A DNA stretch of 64,000 nucleotides, from the NCBI GenBank assembly GCA_000787465.1, contig JSYX01000135.1, positions 1 to 64,000 of the forward strand, in the 5' to 3' direction. The notes below the pieces were generated by a model. It worked only from the letters and a program-made list of their open reading frames with translations, was not told the DNA's origin and searched no databases. The stretch comes from Thermomucor indicae-seudaticae (Eukaryota > Mucoromycota > Mucoromycetes > Mucorales > Lichtheimiaceae). Position 1 is the first letter of the stretch, and every line of letters starts with the position of its first letter. Below, piece after piece: positions 10,908-21,768 of the stretch. The translations under genes were made by a program, and so were the position numbers.

Positions 10908-13644
10908 ATGGCAGACCAAGAAGCAGATGACGCAGCACGAAGGGCCAAAGTCCAGGCTGCCCGAAAGAAGGTTGATCACTAGTTAGCATTGACAGTGGAG
11001 ACAGAGTAATGTACGAGAGAGACTGAAGGCTCCTTTTTGTTCATAGCTCAAAAAGTTTCAGAATAAAAAGCAGGAATCCGAAAGCAGGTGTGTCTCTCAT
11101 TAGCCATTTTAAAGCATCAGCATTACGCGTGTGTGTGCTCATGCTCTATACTCAACCAGTGCAATATCAAGTCCCGTATCGACGGCTTCCTCGGAAAATA
11201 AAGATGAAACGACAGAACAACAACAGCAACAGCAGCAGCGATTGACCAAGGCCTTGCAGGTCGAGTCGACTGAATTCAAGCAAAATTACGAAGACGCCAT
11301 GTTAAAGAAACAGGAAGCAGACACGCATGCGCACGAAGCGATAAAGGAAAAGGAGCGGCTGTTGGAGGAACTCCGGGATAAAGAGTCCAGGTTCAGCCAA
11401 CAATTGAAAGAGGAACAGCGCAGGAACCAGGAGTTACAGGTGCAATTGAAAGAGATTGAGAAAGAATTATCAGAGGAGAAGCGTCGAAACGAGGAATTAC
11501 AGAAAGAGAAAGAGCATGCAGTGTCAGAGGAGAAACGCCAAAATCAAGAACTACAGAAAGAGTTGACTACTGTACGAGAACAGCAGTTCAAAGAGAAAGA
11601 GCAGCTTGAGAATGTGCTTTCAGAGGAGAGACATCGTAACGAGGAATTACAACACGAGTTAAAAAGTGTACGGGAACAGCAATCCAAAGAGAGAGAGCAA
11701 CTTGAAAATACGTTGACAGAAGAGAGACAGCAAAATCAAGAACTACAGGATGAATTAAAGAAGATACAGGAACAGCAATCCAAAGAGAAAGAGCAGCTTG
11801 AAGTCGCACTTTCAGAGGAAAAGCATCGTAACGAGGAATTACAAAACGAGATAAAGAGTGTGCAGAGGCAGAAAGAAGAGTTACATGAGGGAATACAGAG
11901 CATACAAAAAGAAAAACAAGAGCTCGAAAACGCACTTGAAGAGGAAAGGCATCAGAATCAGGAATTGCAGCAAGAAATCAAAGCTGCTCAGGAAGGGCAA
12001 TCCAAGAGCAAGAAGGAGATGGAAGACGCTCTTGCAAAAGAGAGACAGCGGTACCAGGATTTACAACAAGAGATTCAGTTACTGCAACAGAGACAGTCTG
12101 AAGAGCTCGCAGAGCAGAAGCGTCAACTACAACAGGAGATTGATACTCTTGGAGAACAGCAATCCAAGAGCAAGAAGGAGATGGAAGACGCACTTGCTCA
12201 CGAGAAACGACAAAAAGAGGAGTTAGAGAAGTACATTCAATCTTTCGAGGAAAAGCAATCTAAAGAAAAGCAAGAGATGCAAACTGCAATTGAAGAGGAG
12301 AAACGACGAAGCGAGGAATTACAGAACAAAATCAAGGCGCTTCAGGAAGAACAGTCAAGGGACAAGAAAGACCTTGAAAGTGCACTTGCAGAAGAAAGAC
12401 GCCGTAACGAGGAATTACAACGAGAGCTTGGATCTCTTCAAGAAAAGCAATCTAAAGAAAAGCAAGAGATGCAAAATGGACTGGAAGAGGAGAAACGACG
12501 GAACGAGGAATTAGAGAACAAAATCAAGACTATCCAGGAAGAGCAATCTCAGAACAGAAAAGAGTCGGAAGATGCTCTTAAAGAGGAGAAGCACCGCAAC
12601 GAGGCTTTACAGCAACAGATCACATCCCTGCAAGAAAAGCATGCAAAGGAGTTGCAAGCTGAACGCGAGCGTTCAAGGTCTGATACGTCAGAGCAACAAC
12701 AGATCAAGGAGCTTGAGTCAGCACTCGCGGACGAGAAACGGCGCTCCGAGGAAATGCACCGGACCGTACAAGATCTCCAGCAAAAGTCTGAGGAGCAGGA
12801 ACGGGCCCTTGTTGCAGCGCGAGAAGCCCATGGTAAAGAGCGCAACGAGAGCCAGAAACTGGCGGAGAAGATCCGCCGTATAGAAGCTAAAATGCACGAA
12901 AACCAAAAGCAGCTCCAGGATACTAAAGGCGAGATCTTGTTTGCCAAAGAGCAGTGGGAGCAAGTCCTGGTGCAACACGAAGAGGAAAAGAAAAAGTTGG
13001 AGGAGCAAGTCAAAGACTTGCAGCATCAACTCGAACAGAGGGTGTCTGATGAGGAGCTCAGAGCAAAGTTAAAAACATTGGAGCAGGAGCGGTCAGAGGC
13101 ATTGAAGGAGCTGGAGGCCATCAAGGCCGAACGCGACAAGAGAGAGAAAGAACTGCAGGACAAGCTGGATCGGCAGTTGGAAGCCTTCAATACCATCCGT
13201 GGAGAGCTCTCGATGATGCGACAGCGGCAGTACGAGTCCGAGACGCGGTTGGGACGAGAAAAGAAGGAACTGGAAACAAATCTGCAGCGGCTACGCGTGG
13301 AATATGAAGGGCATCTCAGTCGCATGTGGGCTGAGCAGCAAGCGATGAGAGAGCGGCACGAGCAAGAGTTGGAGAGTAGGCGTACGGCGCTGGATAATGC
13401 GCAAGTCAAACTGATGATGAATGGTCTGAGTCCAGTGAGTGAAGATGAGTTTGATTGGACACAGAGCGGTAATGACGAAGAAGAAGAAGAGGAGGAGGAA
13501 GATAATAGAAAACGGATTAAGAAAGAGCGACGAAACATTGTGCCTGGCATTGGTAAATTGCCTCCCCTCGAAAAGCCTGCATTTTTTGAATTCTTGGAAA
13601 CGCCTAGATGTGCTGGATGTCAGAGCGAAGTCATTGACATTTGA
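10908..13644 (+). CDS. Golgin-like long coiled-coil protein
   Basis: Three exons (10908-10970, 11047-11087, 11160-13644) encode about 862 residues. The N-terminus, DDAARRAKVQAARKKLKKFQ, resembles the short basic N-terminal motif of GM130/GOLGA2-type golgins; this choice of start puts it in frame with the long exon. After a Gln-rich linker, almost the whole protein is one coiled coil (Glu/Lys/Gln/Arg-rich, no prolines), built largely from 32-residue repeats. The end leaves the coil: an acidic run, a basic patch, then PPLEKPAFFEF and a tail ending RCAGCQSEVIDI with a CxxC pair. Golgins tether vesicles at the Golgi. No GRIP domain or membrane anchor is seen, so membrane attachment would need a partner such as a GRASP. 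General coiled-coil similarity is weak evidence, so the golgin call rests mainly on the N-terminal motif. Confidence 0.72.
11416..12740 (+). repeat. 96-nt coding tandem repeat in the golgin-like gene
   Basis: Roughly ten to twelve imperfect units of 32 residues with consensus (K/R)xRNEELQxEIKxLQE, QSKEKxExExALxEE. Several adjacent units are exactly 32 residues, for example those starting KRQKEELEKY and KRRSEELQNK. A few units carry insertions. Confidence 0.85.
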
Positions 13645-13761
13645 CACAAGCTCTATCCCATATTTGGTATACTTGAAACACATACACAACGCACGCATTT
13701 GAAACAAATTACCTATTACTACTCTTCTTCTCGTTTGCAACACCTAATACATACATATATA

Positions 13762-14181
13762 ATGGCACCTTCATCTCTTGTTTTTCCTGCTGGTTCCGTT
13801 ACGCCGAAATTATACAGTCGACTCCCTGATACCGTCGAAAACGGCGACTTGGAGGGGTGGATGATGCGATGCGAGGGTCTTCATTGGGTGACTACGAGTC
13901 CCACTGCAATACTACCACCGCCCAATGGCTACTCTAATCATAATAATAATATGCGTCTACTGGCTTCCTTGCTTCGTTTCCCTGTCGCACCCTGGCAGTC
14001 ACCATCATCACAACAACAACAACAACAGCAGCAGCAACAGAGGCCGTCGCCTACACCGAAACTTGATCTTTATCGACGGGCACGGGCTGCTCAAAAAAAG
14101 AATAAGCAATCCGCGTTGGTGCGGCTCGTTTATATCATGCAGCAAGCCACGGAGAAACCATTTAGATCCATTGTACAGTAG
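13762..14181 (+). CDS. Small uncharacterised protein with a poly-Gln tract
   Basis: A single exon of 139 codons from the ATG at 13762 (MAPSSLVFPAGS) to TAG at 14181. It contains about ten consecutive glutamines followed by RPSPTPKLDLYRRARAAQKK, a basic segment. No signal peptide or membrane helix. I do not recognise a family. The start is only 118 bases after the golgin stop and the codon usage looks coding, but it could be part of a UTR. Confidence 0.5.
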   Translation: MAPSSLVFPAGSVTPKLYSRLPDTVENGDLEGWMMRCEGLHWVTTSPTAILPPPNGYSNHNNNMRLLASLLRFPVAPWQSPSSQQQQQQQQQQRPSPTPKLDLYRRARAAQKKNKQSALVRLVYIMQQATEKPFRSIVQ

Positions 14182-14692
14182 AATAATAGATACTTTGCAG
14201 AGCTGTGCAGGGAATCCGTTTTGTACTAAAAGCTCACATGGACGATGTTTCCACTGATTTGGTTGCAAACTTGAAACACAAACGGGCACAGGCTTGTGCT
14301 TCATTGAGCACGCTTCGTCCGCAGGCAGTGCCTTCTGCTATGTAAGACGACTTTTTGAAGCACAAATCACCACAGCGGCATATTCCTAAGCCAACGCCCC
14401 CCTTCATCTTGAAACGCGTTCAGTAAAAACATCTAAATGATTCCTTCTTTTTTCTTTTGTTGTTACAAACGGCATACATACAGTTCATATGGAAAAAAGG
14501 AAAGCTTGGGAGAGAGAAAGATACACGTAAAAGATAATACAGTTTTAAAAAAAGAATGTAATAAGAGTAGATAATTGGTATATAGAAATATGTATAAGAA
14601 ATGAAAGCGAGTTGTTATGTACGACAGGTAAATGATAATATACGAGAGAGATAAATGATATACATAAAAAGGAGAGTCGATGGGGGGGTAGA
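14182..14692. other. Convergent 3' intergenic region
   Basis: AT-rich spacer between two genes that end towards each other, presumably holding both 3' UTRs and poly(A) signals. Nothing else seen. Confidence 0.6.
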
Positions 14693-16304
14693 TCAGTAAT
14701 CGATCATCATACCGTCTGGACCTTGCCAAACACTGATCAGTACAGCTGTTGTTAGAATGACTGCAAAGCGGCACCAGCGTAACACGGCTCGGAAGAAATG
14801 TCGTAAAAGGCGTCGGAGTCGGTCCAAGAAGCTGCGGGGTGCATTGGTCACGCGCGAAACCTCAAACGAGACGTGATGAGGGTCTGGATAGAGCTCATGG
14901 GATGGATACAACGGATGATGATGATCAAATAGACTGAACGTAAACCCGTCTTCTTCATTCTCGTCGACATCGTACGCATATAAATCCAGACACTTGTCTT
15001 CATCATGCTCATCTTCAAGGCGGCTAATGAAACTGAGCGCTTCATCCAACAGTGCCTTGTCGATTCCCGTCGCTTTCGAGAGCACGCTTTCGACCAATGC
15101 AAACTCCCTGGTGTTGTAAATGGCCGACAAGGGCTTTTCTGTCAGCTGAGAGATACTACTACCATCGCTTTTGGATCGTTGCTTGAGCCATTCGGACTCC
15201 AGTTCTCCCAACAGCGTATTCCGGATCGCAACCACGCTATCTCTACGGCCATGACAGACGCTCGGCGCTGGCGTTGTGGACGCAGAGTAAATGCGGACGC
15301 CACGATCCTTCAGTTTCTGCAGCAGACTCCGGTGTTCCTCCACGCTCTCTTTGAGTTCCGCAACATGCCTAAACTGCCGTTCATATGCCTCTTGGAGCGT
15401 TTCATATTCCTTTTGGGTGAACTGGAATTGCTCAAACTGGTTCTTGAGCTCCTTCAGATCCCTGAGCGTCCTCGCCAGCTGGCTTTCGACCTGGGCTTTG
15501 GACGCACTCACAGCCTCGTTTTCGGCCCGGAGCTGATCGATCCTGTCCAGTAACTCGTCCACCACTTTGCGTTGATCCTCCTCCTCGTTGTGCTGTTGCA
15601 TGCGCCGTTGCCGCTCATTCATCTCTTCGAGTTCCTGGATTTTCGTGGTCGCGATGTCTAGGTTGCTCTTTAGCGCCTCGATCTCTGCTTCCAGCTGACG
15701 CGTCTTTTTCACATTTTTACGATCCGCTGCCTCTTTTTCGGCCAGGGCCGCCTCGAGCCGTTTGGTCAGCTCGACGTTTTTGCGTTCCAGGACTTCAATC
15801 ATGGCTTCGCGCGTACGATGGCTCGGAACAAATCGCATGCCGTCGTCTTCTCCTTGCTCGCTTCCCGAATCAATGCCTGAATCGTTGAGCATCACAGTAG
15901 GAGGATCCAAGGACGAAGAAGGTGTTGGAAGAGGTGCAGCAGCAGCAGCAGCAGCTCTTTGAGTTTTTTGCAAGAGATCCTCATAACTCGTCTTTAAACG
16001 AATATTGTTTTCCAACAGGGATTTACCGATCTCGGCCGCGAGCATCAAGTCTATCATTATCATTATTTAATGCCGATCTTTATTCATATGAAGAAAGAAA
16101 CACTAAGGGCTAACCTCTCTCCTTATCCTTTAACGCAGAATATGCACTCTTCAACATGGGAATCAGCTCCGTAGTTGACTTTTCAGCCATCCACGAAACC
16201 GAGGACATGAATGAAGTCGTTGAAAGGGAAGGTGAAGGCGGTCCAGAGGGTTGCAAATGCGCGGAAGGCGACGACATTGAGAGATCCAAATGAGATGGAG
16301 ACAT
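14693..16304 (-). CDS. Tail-anchored coiled-coil protein with a CC1-box-like AAxxG motif
   Basis: Exon 1 (16304-16115) and exon 2 (16050-14693) encode about 515 residues. A Ser/Pro-rich start (MSPSHLDLSMSSP) is followed by LKSAYSALKDKERDLMLAAE and IGKSLLENN, crossing the splice site. This helix, with its AAEIG, resembles the CC1 box (AAxxG) by which BICD, BICDR, TRAK/HAP1 and Spindly adaptors bind dynein light intermediate chain. A long coiled coil follows (about residues 150-320), then an acidic region and a C-terminal hydrophobic segment WCRFAVILTTAVLISVW near the very end, as in tail-anchored proteins. A cargo-membrane-bound dynein adaptor is therefore an inference. The LSB5-like gene lies upstream on the same strand, and the golgin-like gene converges from the other side. 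Confidence 0.75.
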
Positions 16305-17131
16305 TTCTTTCGCAGAAGAAAAGTTAGTGTGCCTGAAACAGGACAGAAAAAGAGAAAGTTCACGCGACGTCACCAAGAGAATGAGTGGGAAAATCAATCG
16401 CGTTGTCACATGGCTCGCCAGCCCGTTGCTAGGATACAATGGCACAGCGCGCGCATTACGTGACCCAAAATTTGGTGGCAATTGTTACCCGGAGTATTAA
16501 AAATTGTGAAACCTTTTCCATCAATCCAAACATCATTGCAGAACACACACGGATGTTTATTCATGTTTGTTTACCAAAAAAAACTACAAGAAGGGATCAA
16601 ATGTAAAATACCTGTAGATCAGACGTTACATTAGCTTTGTGAAAAGAAAGCGACAGTTGGATTCCCAATTGGCTTTGTCAGATAGGGGCGAAAATTTTGA
16701 GCTGACACAGGTGGGGTGCAAATCCCACTTCCATTGAACTATGCTCTACATTCAATCATCCTCCAGCAAGCCAAGATGGTGGGATCCATATACAAGGGAA
16801 AAAAAACTCTTCTTACCTATCCATCCATTGACCATATGCATCCATCCATCCATTCATTGAGGAATCATGTGTATATACCCAAATCTTCTCCACGGCGAAC
16901 CCTACCGGCAGACAAAAAGAGAAGAAAACAAGAACATCCACGAAAAAACCCGTAGCGAGGCAACCTTTTAAACTGTCGGGCAACACAATTGTAGCGGCGC
17001 TAATATTCAAATAATGTAACTATTGTACTACTACAGACTAAAAGTATACAGAAAAAGCTATTACAGAACCAGTTCACTACGAAAAGGACATTGAGTGCTT
17101 TCTGTTCCCAGGAAAAAAGAAGGAAGCAGGC
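16305..17131. other. Intergenic, promoter side of the tail-anchored protein
   Basis: No supported gene. GGGTGCAAATCCCAC near 16714 resembles a tRNA T-arm, but no cloverleaf can be built around it. It also contains TCCATCCATCCATTC-type tetranucleotide repeats near 16840. Confidence 0.5.
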
Positions 17132-18623
17132 TTACCCTAGCCGCTTATTATTACTGCTGTCGCTTGGTATCTCTTCTTCGACCGGAGTTACAGGGTCCGC
17201 AAACGGATCATCCGATTGTTGTTGTTGTTGCTGAGGAGGAGGAGGAGGAGGAGGAGACAATCGCAATCCTGCCAATTCTCTCATGGTTTCCTCTACTCGA
17301 GTAGTAGCAGGTGCTGGTGGCGGAGGAGGAGGGGAACGATGATGGCTGACAGGCGTCGAAGGAGGCGAACGATGATGACTGACGGGCGTCGAAGGTAGCG
17401 GCGGTGTTGTTGATGACGCGGGAGGCACTTCTCCAACCGACATGGTTTCATACATTTGCAGTGCACGCAATAATTCTTCATTGGTTGCCAACAGCGTTCC
17501 AATCCATTCTTCGTCCTCCACCAGACGAGCATACCGCACAATCTTCTTTCTGGACTCTTCGCATCGTTGACGATAATCCTGCAATCTGGCGTCGTGCTGT
17601 AAATCAATTTCCCATCGATCCTCGGACGTGTTGATATGCTTTAATGCATTCACAAGGTTATTCACGTTCTGGTTCGCCAGCGCAACTTCTTGTATGATCT
17701 TGGGTTTGGCGGCTTCCAGGTTGAATACCCGGTTGGGGTTGGGTGAAGATAAGGGTGATCCAAGGATGCTGGTCCTATTATTAGGCTTGCTAGTATTGCG
17801 CGCTGTCTTTATCGGTGGTGGTGGCACCACGGACTGTCGCTTCTTGGGTTGTGTGGGTGGTGAGGGTTGTTCCTGTCGGCTTGTGCTGCTGCTGCTCCTG
17901 CTGCTGCTGCCACTGCCGCTGCCGCCGCCACGTTTCGGCTTCCACAGACAATATGAGATCAATGAGTGGGCGGGTCTAGCTTTGTCCTTGTCCATTCGCT
18001 TACCAGTCCCATCTTGGTGCGTCCGTGATCATAAATATCAGCAAGCACATGCATACCCACTTGGTTCTTGTACTTTACAGACCAAGCTCCCAGTAATGCC
18101 AACAGCTCCTTTCGTACACGCATATCTTCGGTCTGTATTCATTGCTTACTGTGAGACAAGCACTTGTCAGATACAACCCGCGTTCTTACCGGAGACGACA
18201 GAATAAGTTCAAAGCGCTCCCTCATTTTCTCGTTCGAGACCAGTTGCCGATGAAACTTTGACGTTGTGTTTTCCATGAGCACCTTTAGAACCTGCAACGG
18301 AATCAGGACATGGCACCCATTGTCTATGAAAAGAAAAAAACCAGAACTTGCCTCCAGCACACGAAGCTTTTGCTCAGTTGTACCATGCTTCAACCGTTTC
18401 CGGATAGCCTCAATAGCCTCGTGAGGTCCGGATTCTTGCATCAGAATGGACTCGGTCAGTTGCTGCACAATGTACCAGTCTATTTCCTCATAGTTCGATA
18501 ACCGTTCTACATGCAATGCACAAGTCGTAAGCGAACTGCGATTCGAAAACCCCAATGCACAAAGCGAGTACCAATGTAAAAGGTAACGGAAGTCTTTTGC
18601 ACGTCGTCTGTAAAGATACCCAT
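17132..18623 (-). CDS. LSB5: LSB5-like VHS-GAT endocytic adaptor
   Basis: Five exons (18623-18572, 18506-18352, 18291-18190, 18132-18004, 17938-17132) give about 414 residues. The N-terminal part is a VHS domain: SVTFYIERLSNYEEIDWY, ESGPHEAIEAIRKRLKHG, VLKVLMENTTSKFH and LLALLGAWSVKYKN. A GAT-like helical region follows (about residues 230-330), then a Pro-rich C-terminus with duplicated STPVSHHRSPP blocks, polyproline and SDDPFADPVTP. Yeast Lsb5 links ubiquitinated cargo and Arf to the actin-regulating Las17 machinery through its SH3-binding tail; the same role is inferred here. Intron 2 needs a GC donor and is 60 nt without stops, so its retention would only add 20 residues. Confidence 0.85.
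18292..18351 (-). other. GC-AG intron in the LSB5-like gene
   Basis: The donor reads GAG|GCAAGT and the acceptor TTGCAG|GTT. Removing these 60 nt joins RVLE to VLKVLMEN, matching VHS helix spacing. The intron is open in frame. Confidence 0.7.
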
Positions 18624-18730
18624 ATCAAAGAGTAAAAGAGGAAGGGGGGAAATAAAAAAAAGTTCTATATGCCGCGGGGTTGGGTGATTTGCAGCAAGGA
18701 GACAGACACTATGCAAGCTTATATCCTTTA

Positions 18731-21269
18731 TTATGATTGATCGTCAGCCAGTGCAGCAAATGCTCCACCCATCTGAATCTCGTATCCTACTCCTTCGTCC
18801 TCCTCAGCCTCCTCGTCGTCGTCATCATCATCGCTGCTCTTGTGCGAGCTTCTCTTTGATTCCTGTACAGCTAGCTTCTCGTACTTGGTTGTCGTGAAAA
18901 AGCCGGAGGGTTTGAACGACATCAGGATACGCCCATCGCACGTTAAACGAAGAATCGTATTCGCAGCTAAAATAATGACTCGGTTTAGGCTCTGATTTCA
19001 TCGCTGATTTTGGACCGCTCTCTCTATAGAGATACCTCGATACACATCGGGTCTAGCAGCTTGTGCAGTATAAAATCCGCGCTGAATCGCGTAACCTAAC
19101 AAACCCCAATTGTTTTATTTTTTTTACACACATCAACCCCTGGCCAGTCAGCGAACTTACTCTCACAAATGGCCCAAGCAGACCATCGAAAGGATGCGCT
19201 CTCTTCAAGATCAGGCGGTTCCAGCGACATGATCTTTTCCACTGGCACCCGCTCCGCCTAAACTCTAAAACATCAGTCTGTCTGCATTGTGTGCGGTAAT
19301 AACCTTTGCGTTACCTACAAGATATTGGACCACACTGTAGGGTTCCTGGACTTGGGCAATCGGGTACATGCCCGATAAAATCTGCCGTCACTATCAGTCG
19401 GGTGCGCCGTCGAAAAACAAAAACAGAAGCAAAACCTGCCTGCAAAGTACGTGGCAAGAGTGACGGAAATACGAGTCCAGGCGAATCGCAGAGTCGAACA
19501 TTCTCGCTTAAATGGATTGTTTGAAAGTGTTTTGTGTGTCCTATAATACATCATCATCATGAACACTGGCTGGAAATTGGCCGGCCTGCTGATTACAAAG
19601 TCGTATACCTGGTGTTTGACTGGCGCTTACAACTGTCTTTCGCATGATACTATTGATAAGGCTACTTTTTCCAACATTCGGATGACCTAGTAGTACAAGA
19701 CAATGAAATGATGGATCTTGGACAGTTATCCTCCAAAGACCGACCTACAAGTCCCAGGGTCACATAGTTCTTGTGTGGAGTTACGTCTTGACTGGATAAA
19801 TCCATCGCCCTTCGAAAGTCGTCATCTATAGAGAGAGAGAGACGTGAGAAAATTGGCAGTGACTAGATATTACTTCACGATGATGAACAACCTAAGCCCT
19901 CCATGCTTCCAGTATCGCTATCGTCATCCTCCTCGTCGCTACTATGGAATGTCTCTTCTTCCGATCGCTCTTGCTCTTGGTCATACCGGCTCATCAGCGC
20001 CTCCCAGTCCACCGTGACCCCTGGTTTTTCCAGGTTGACCTCGCTGCAAGCCTTTAGGATGGCCCTGACACCGTGAGCATGATAGTACCGGCGTCGCGGT
20101 CGTCTAGCGCGTTCCTTGAGAGCATCTACGGATCATGAATCACCCTGAAGAGTGAGTAAAGAAAGACTTGGGTCCTCCATACATGTTTTGGTATCATCAA
20201 TCAGTTTCTGGTCCCGTGGGTAGCAGCTAAAGCACGCAATGTGGAGTTCAGGGAAGTGTTCTTCAAAGTATTTGCGCCAAGCGTATACAGTAAACTCGGA
20301 CACCAGATCCACCTAATAACCGACACCCTCATAAAACACCCGCCGTTCCTCCTTGCATATGCGTCGATGTTACCTTATTGAAGACGCCAACAATCTTGCG
20401 TTTCAGGTCCCGGGTGACATAATCATATAATGCGCGCGGGAAATGCAGTAATGGATGGCGGATATCCATGACCACCAAGATGATGTCGCTCATTTCCAGC
20501 ACTCGCCATCTGAATAAAATCAATCAATCAATCATCCTTCCCTCTCACTTCTTTATATGCATATCAAAGATCGTACAATTGGCGCCAGACTTCAAGGTTT
20601 CGCTCAAACCAGCTGAGCTCCTGCTGATCACCGTATTTTGCATAGATCGACCTGACCCATTCGTGAAAGTATCGCGTTTCCTGGGTATCAATTTTTTCTT
20701 TGGACATGGTATAGTCCCACTTGGGCCGTTTGGGAAAGTCGATGCTCTCGGCAAATGAATCCACGCCAATTTCCAATGCAGTCTATATATGTTCGAAGGC
20801 GTGAAAATTTCCGTAATAGCTGCTATGGCAAAAGCCAGTGTTCTTCTGTACCTGAGGTAACCGCTCAAAAGGTCGCATACTAGCCAACCGCGACTTTTCA
20901 ATGGCTTCTGGCGTCAGCCTTTCAAACATGGAAACCAGTCTGTGCATCGACAAGTCAGTCAATCACTGTAGAAGAAAGACACCGTAAAACTCGACCTTTT
21001 GGATTGGCTTGGCTGCTGTGAGACTTGCGGTGCAAAAACACTTTTGGTCGCTGGCACAAAGGACTGCTTCAGATCGGGCAGCTCTTCTTTTTCTTGTTCT
21101 TCTTCGCGTTTGGCTGGGACGACGCAAGTTTCGTCATGACAGCAAGATCTTGTCGACACCCGACCTCGCCTTTACCTTCGACAGCAGCAGCTTTACGCGC
21201 CTTCTTTTCTTGCAACTGCTGCTTTTTGGCTTTTCCGCTGAATGGCTTTTTGCGATGTGAAGGTGGCAT
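18731..21269 (-). CDS. GNL1: GNL1-type circularly permuted GTPase
   Basis: About twelve exons from MPPSHRKKPFSGKAKK (ATG 21269) to TAA at 18731. The motif order is that of the YlqF/YawG circularly permuted GTPases: G4 (NKVDLV, split by an intron near 20390) comes first, and G1 (GHPNVGKSSLINS, near 19670) and G3 (DSPG) follow. Family landmarks include KRPKWDYTMSKE, WFERNLEVWRQLWRVLEMSD, DIRHPLLHFP, LSGMYPIAQVQEPY and ARPDVYRAANTILRL. The N-terminus is Lys/Arg-rich as in nucleolar relatives. An acidic, serine-rich insert precedes G1, and the C-terminus has a run of Asp and Glu. Relatives act in ribosome assembly or nucleolar trafficking; this is assumed, not shown. One intron (19439-19382) uses a GC donor. 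Confidence 0.92.
19382..19439 (-). other. GC-AG intron in GNL1
   Basis: The donor reads TTGCAG|GCAGGT and the acceptor GGCAG|ATT. Only this splice keeps LPRTLQ in frame with ILSGMYPIAQ. Confidence 0.65.
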
Positions 21270-21347
21270 TTTGAAAGTGAGTGATCGCGGGGAAAACACG
21301 CGATTATCCGCATGAATCTCTCTCTCTTTTGCAGCTGACCTGAAAAA

Positions 21348-21619
21348 ATGTTGCCGCTATATCATATAGCAGTAGCGTCTCAAACCCATCCGACGCGGGA
21401 CAGCTTCAGTAAGTAAACGAACACACTTCTTCAATAAAAGACGCTCAGGATATTTTCCTTCATACCCCCAGAAATGCTCCGGATCAAGGGCGGGTTTACG
21501 GGTGCCCATCAATAATGCGATGCACTTGGCTCATAGTTCTTGAGCGAATGGGCTTGCCGCATTCGTCTCGTGAACTGGCGCGCTACTTTCAGCGAGTGGC
21601 CCCGAGGACCGAAAACTAG
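21348..21619 (+). CDS. Possible small spliced gene divergent from GNL1
   Basis: An ATG at 21348 opens MLPLYHIAVASQTHPTRDSF, followed by an intron-like segment (GTAAGTAAACG... to ...CCCCCAG near 21472). Downstream, one frame reads MRCTWLIVLERMGLPHSSRE, LARYFQRVAPRTEN, stop TAG 21617-21619. Joining the frames needs the second of two overlapping donors (AA|GTAAAC). The predicted protein of about 70 residues is basic and could be a mitochondrial protein, but I recognise no family. It shares a 78-bp spacer with the GNL1 start. Confidence 0.35.
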
Positions 21620-21768
21620 CTAGCATCGACTGTATCCGAGGCGTTGGTTAGACAAGCTCATATCGGCAACAAGCCAAGGCGACCGGTGCCGAGCCTCACG
21701 ATCTAAACGGCCGCCGCAATTCTTGGCTTTCTCTATTTTTTTCTTTCTTCCTATCCTATACAGAACCG

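Noticed and set aside
16690..16740. tRNA-like T-arm (GGGTGCAAATCCCAC)
   Set aside because: No matching anticodon, D-arm or acceptor stem could be built upstream.
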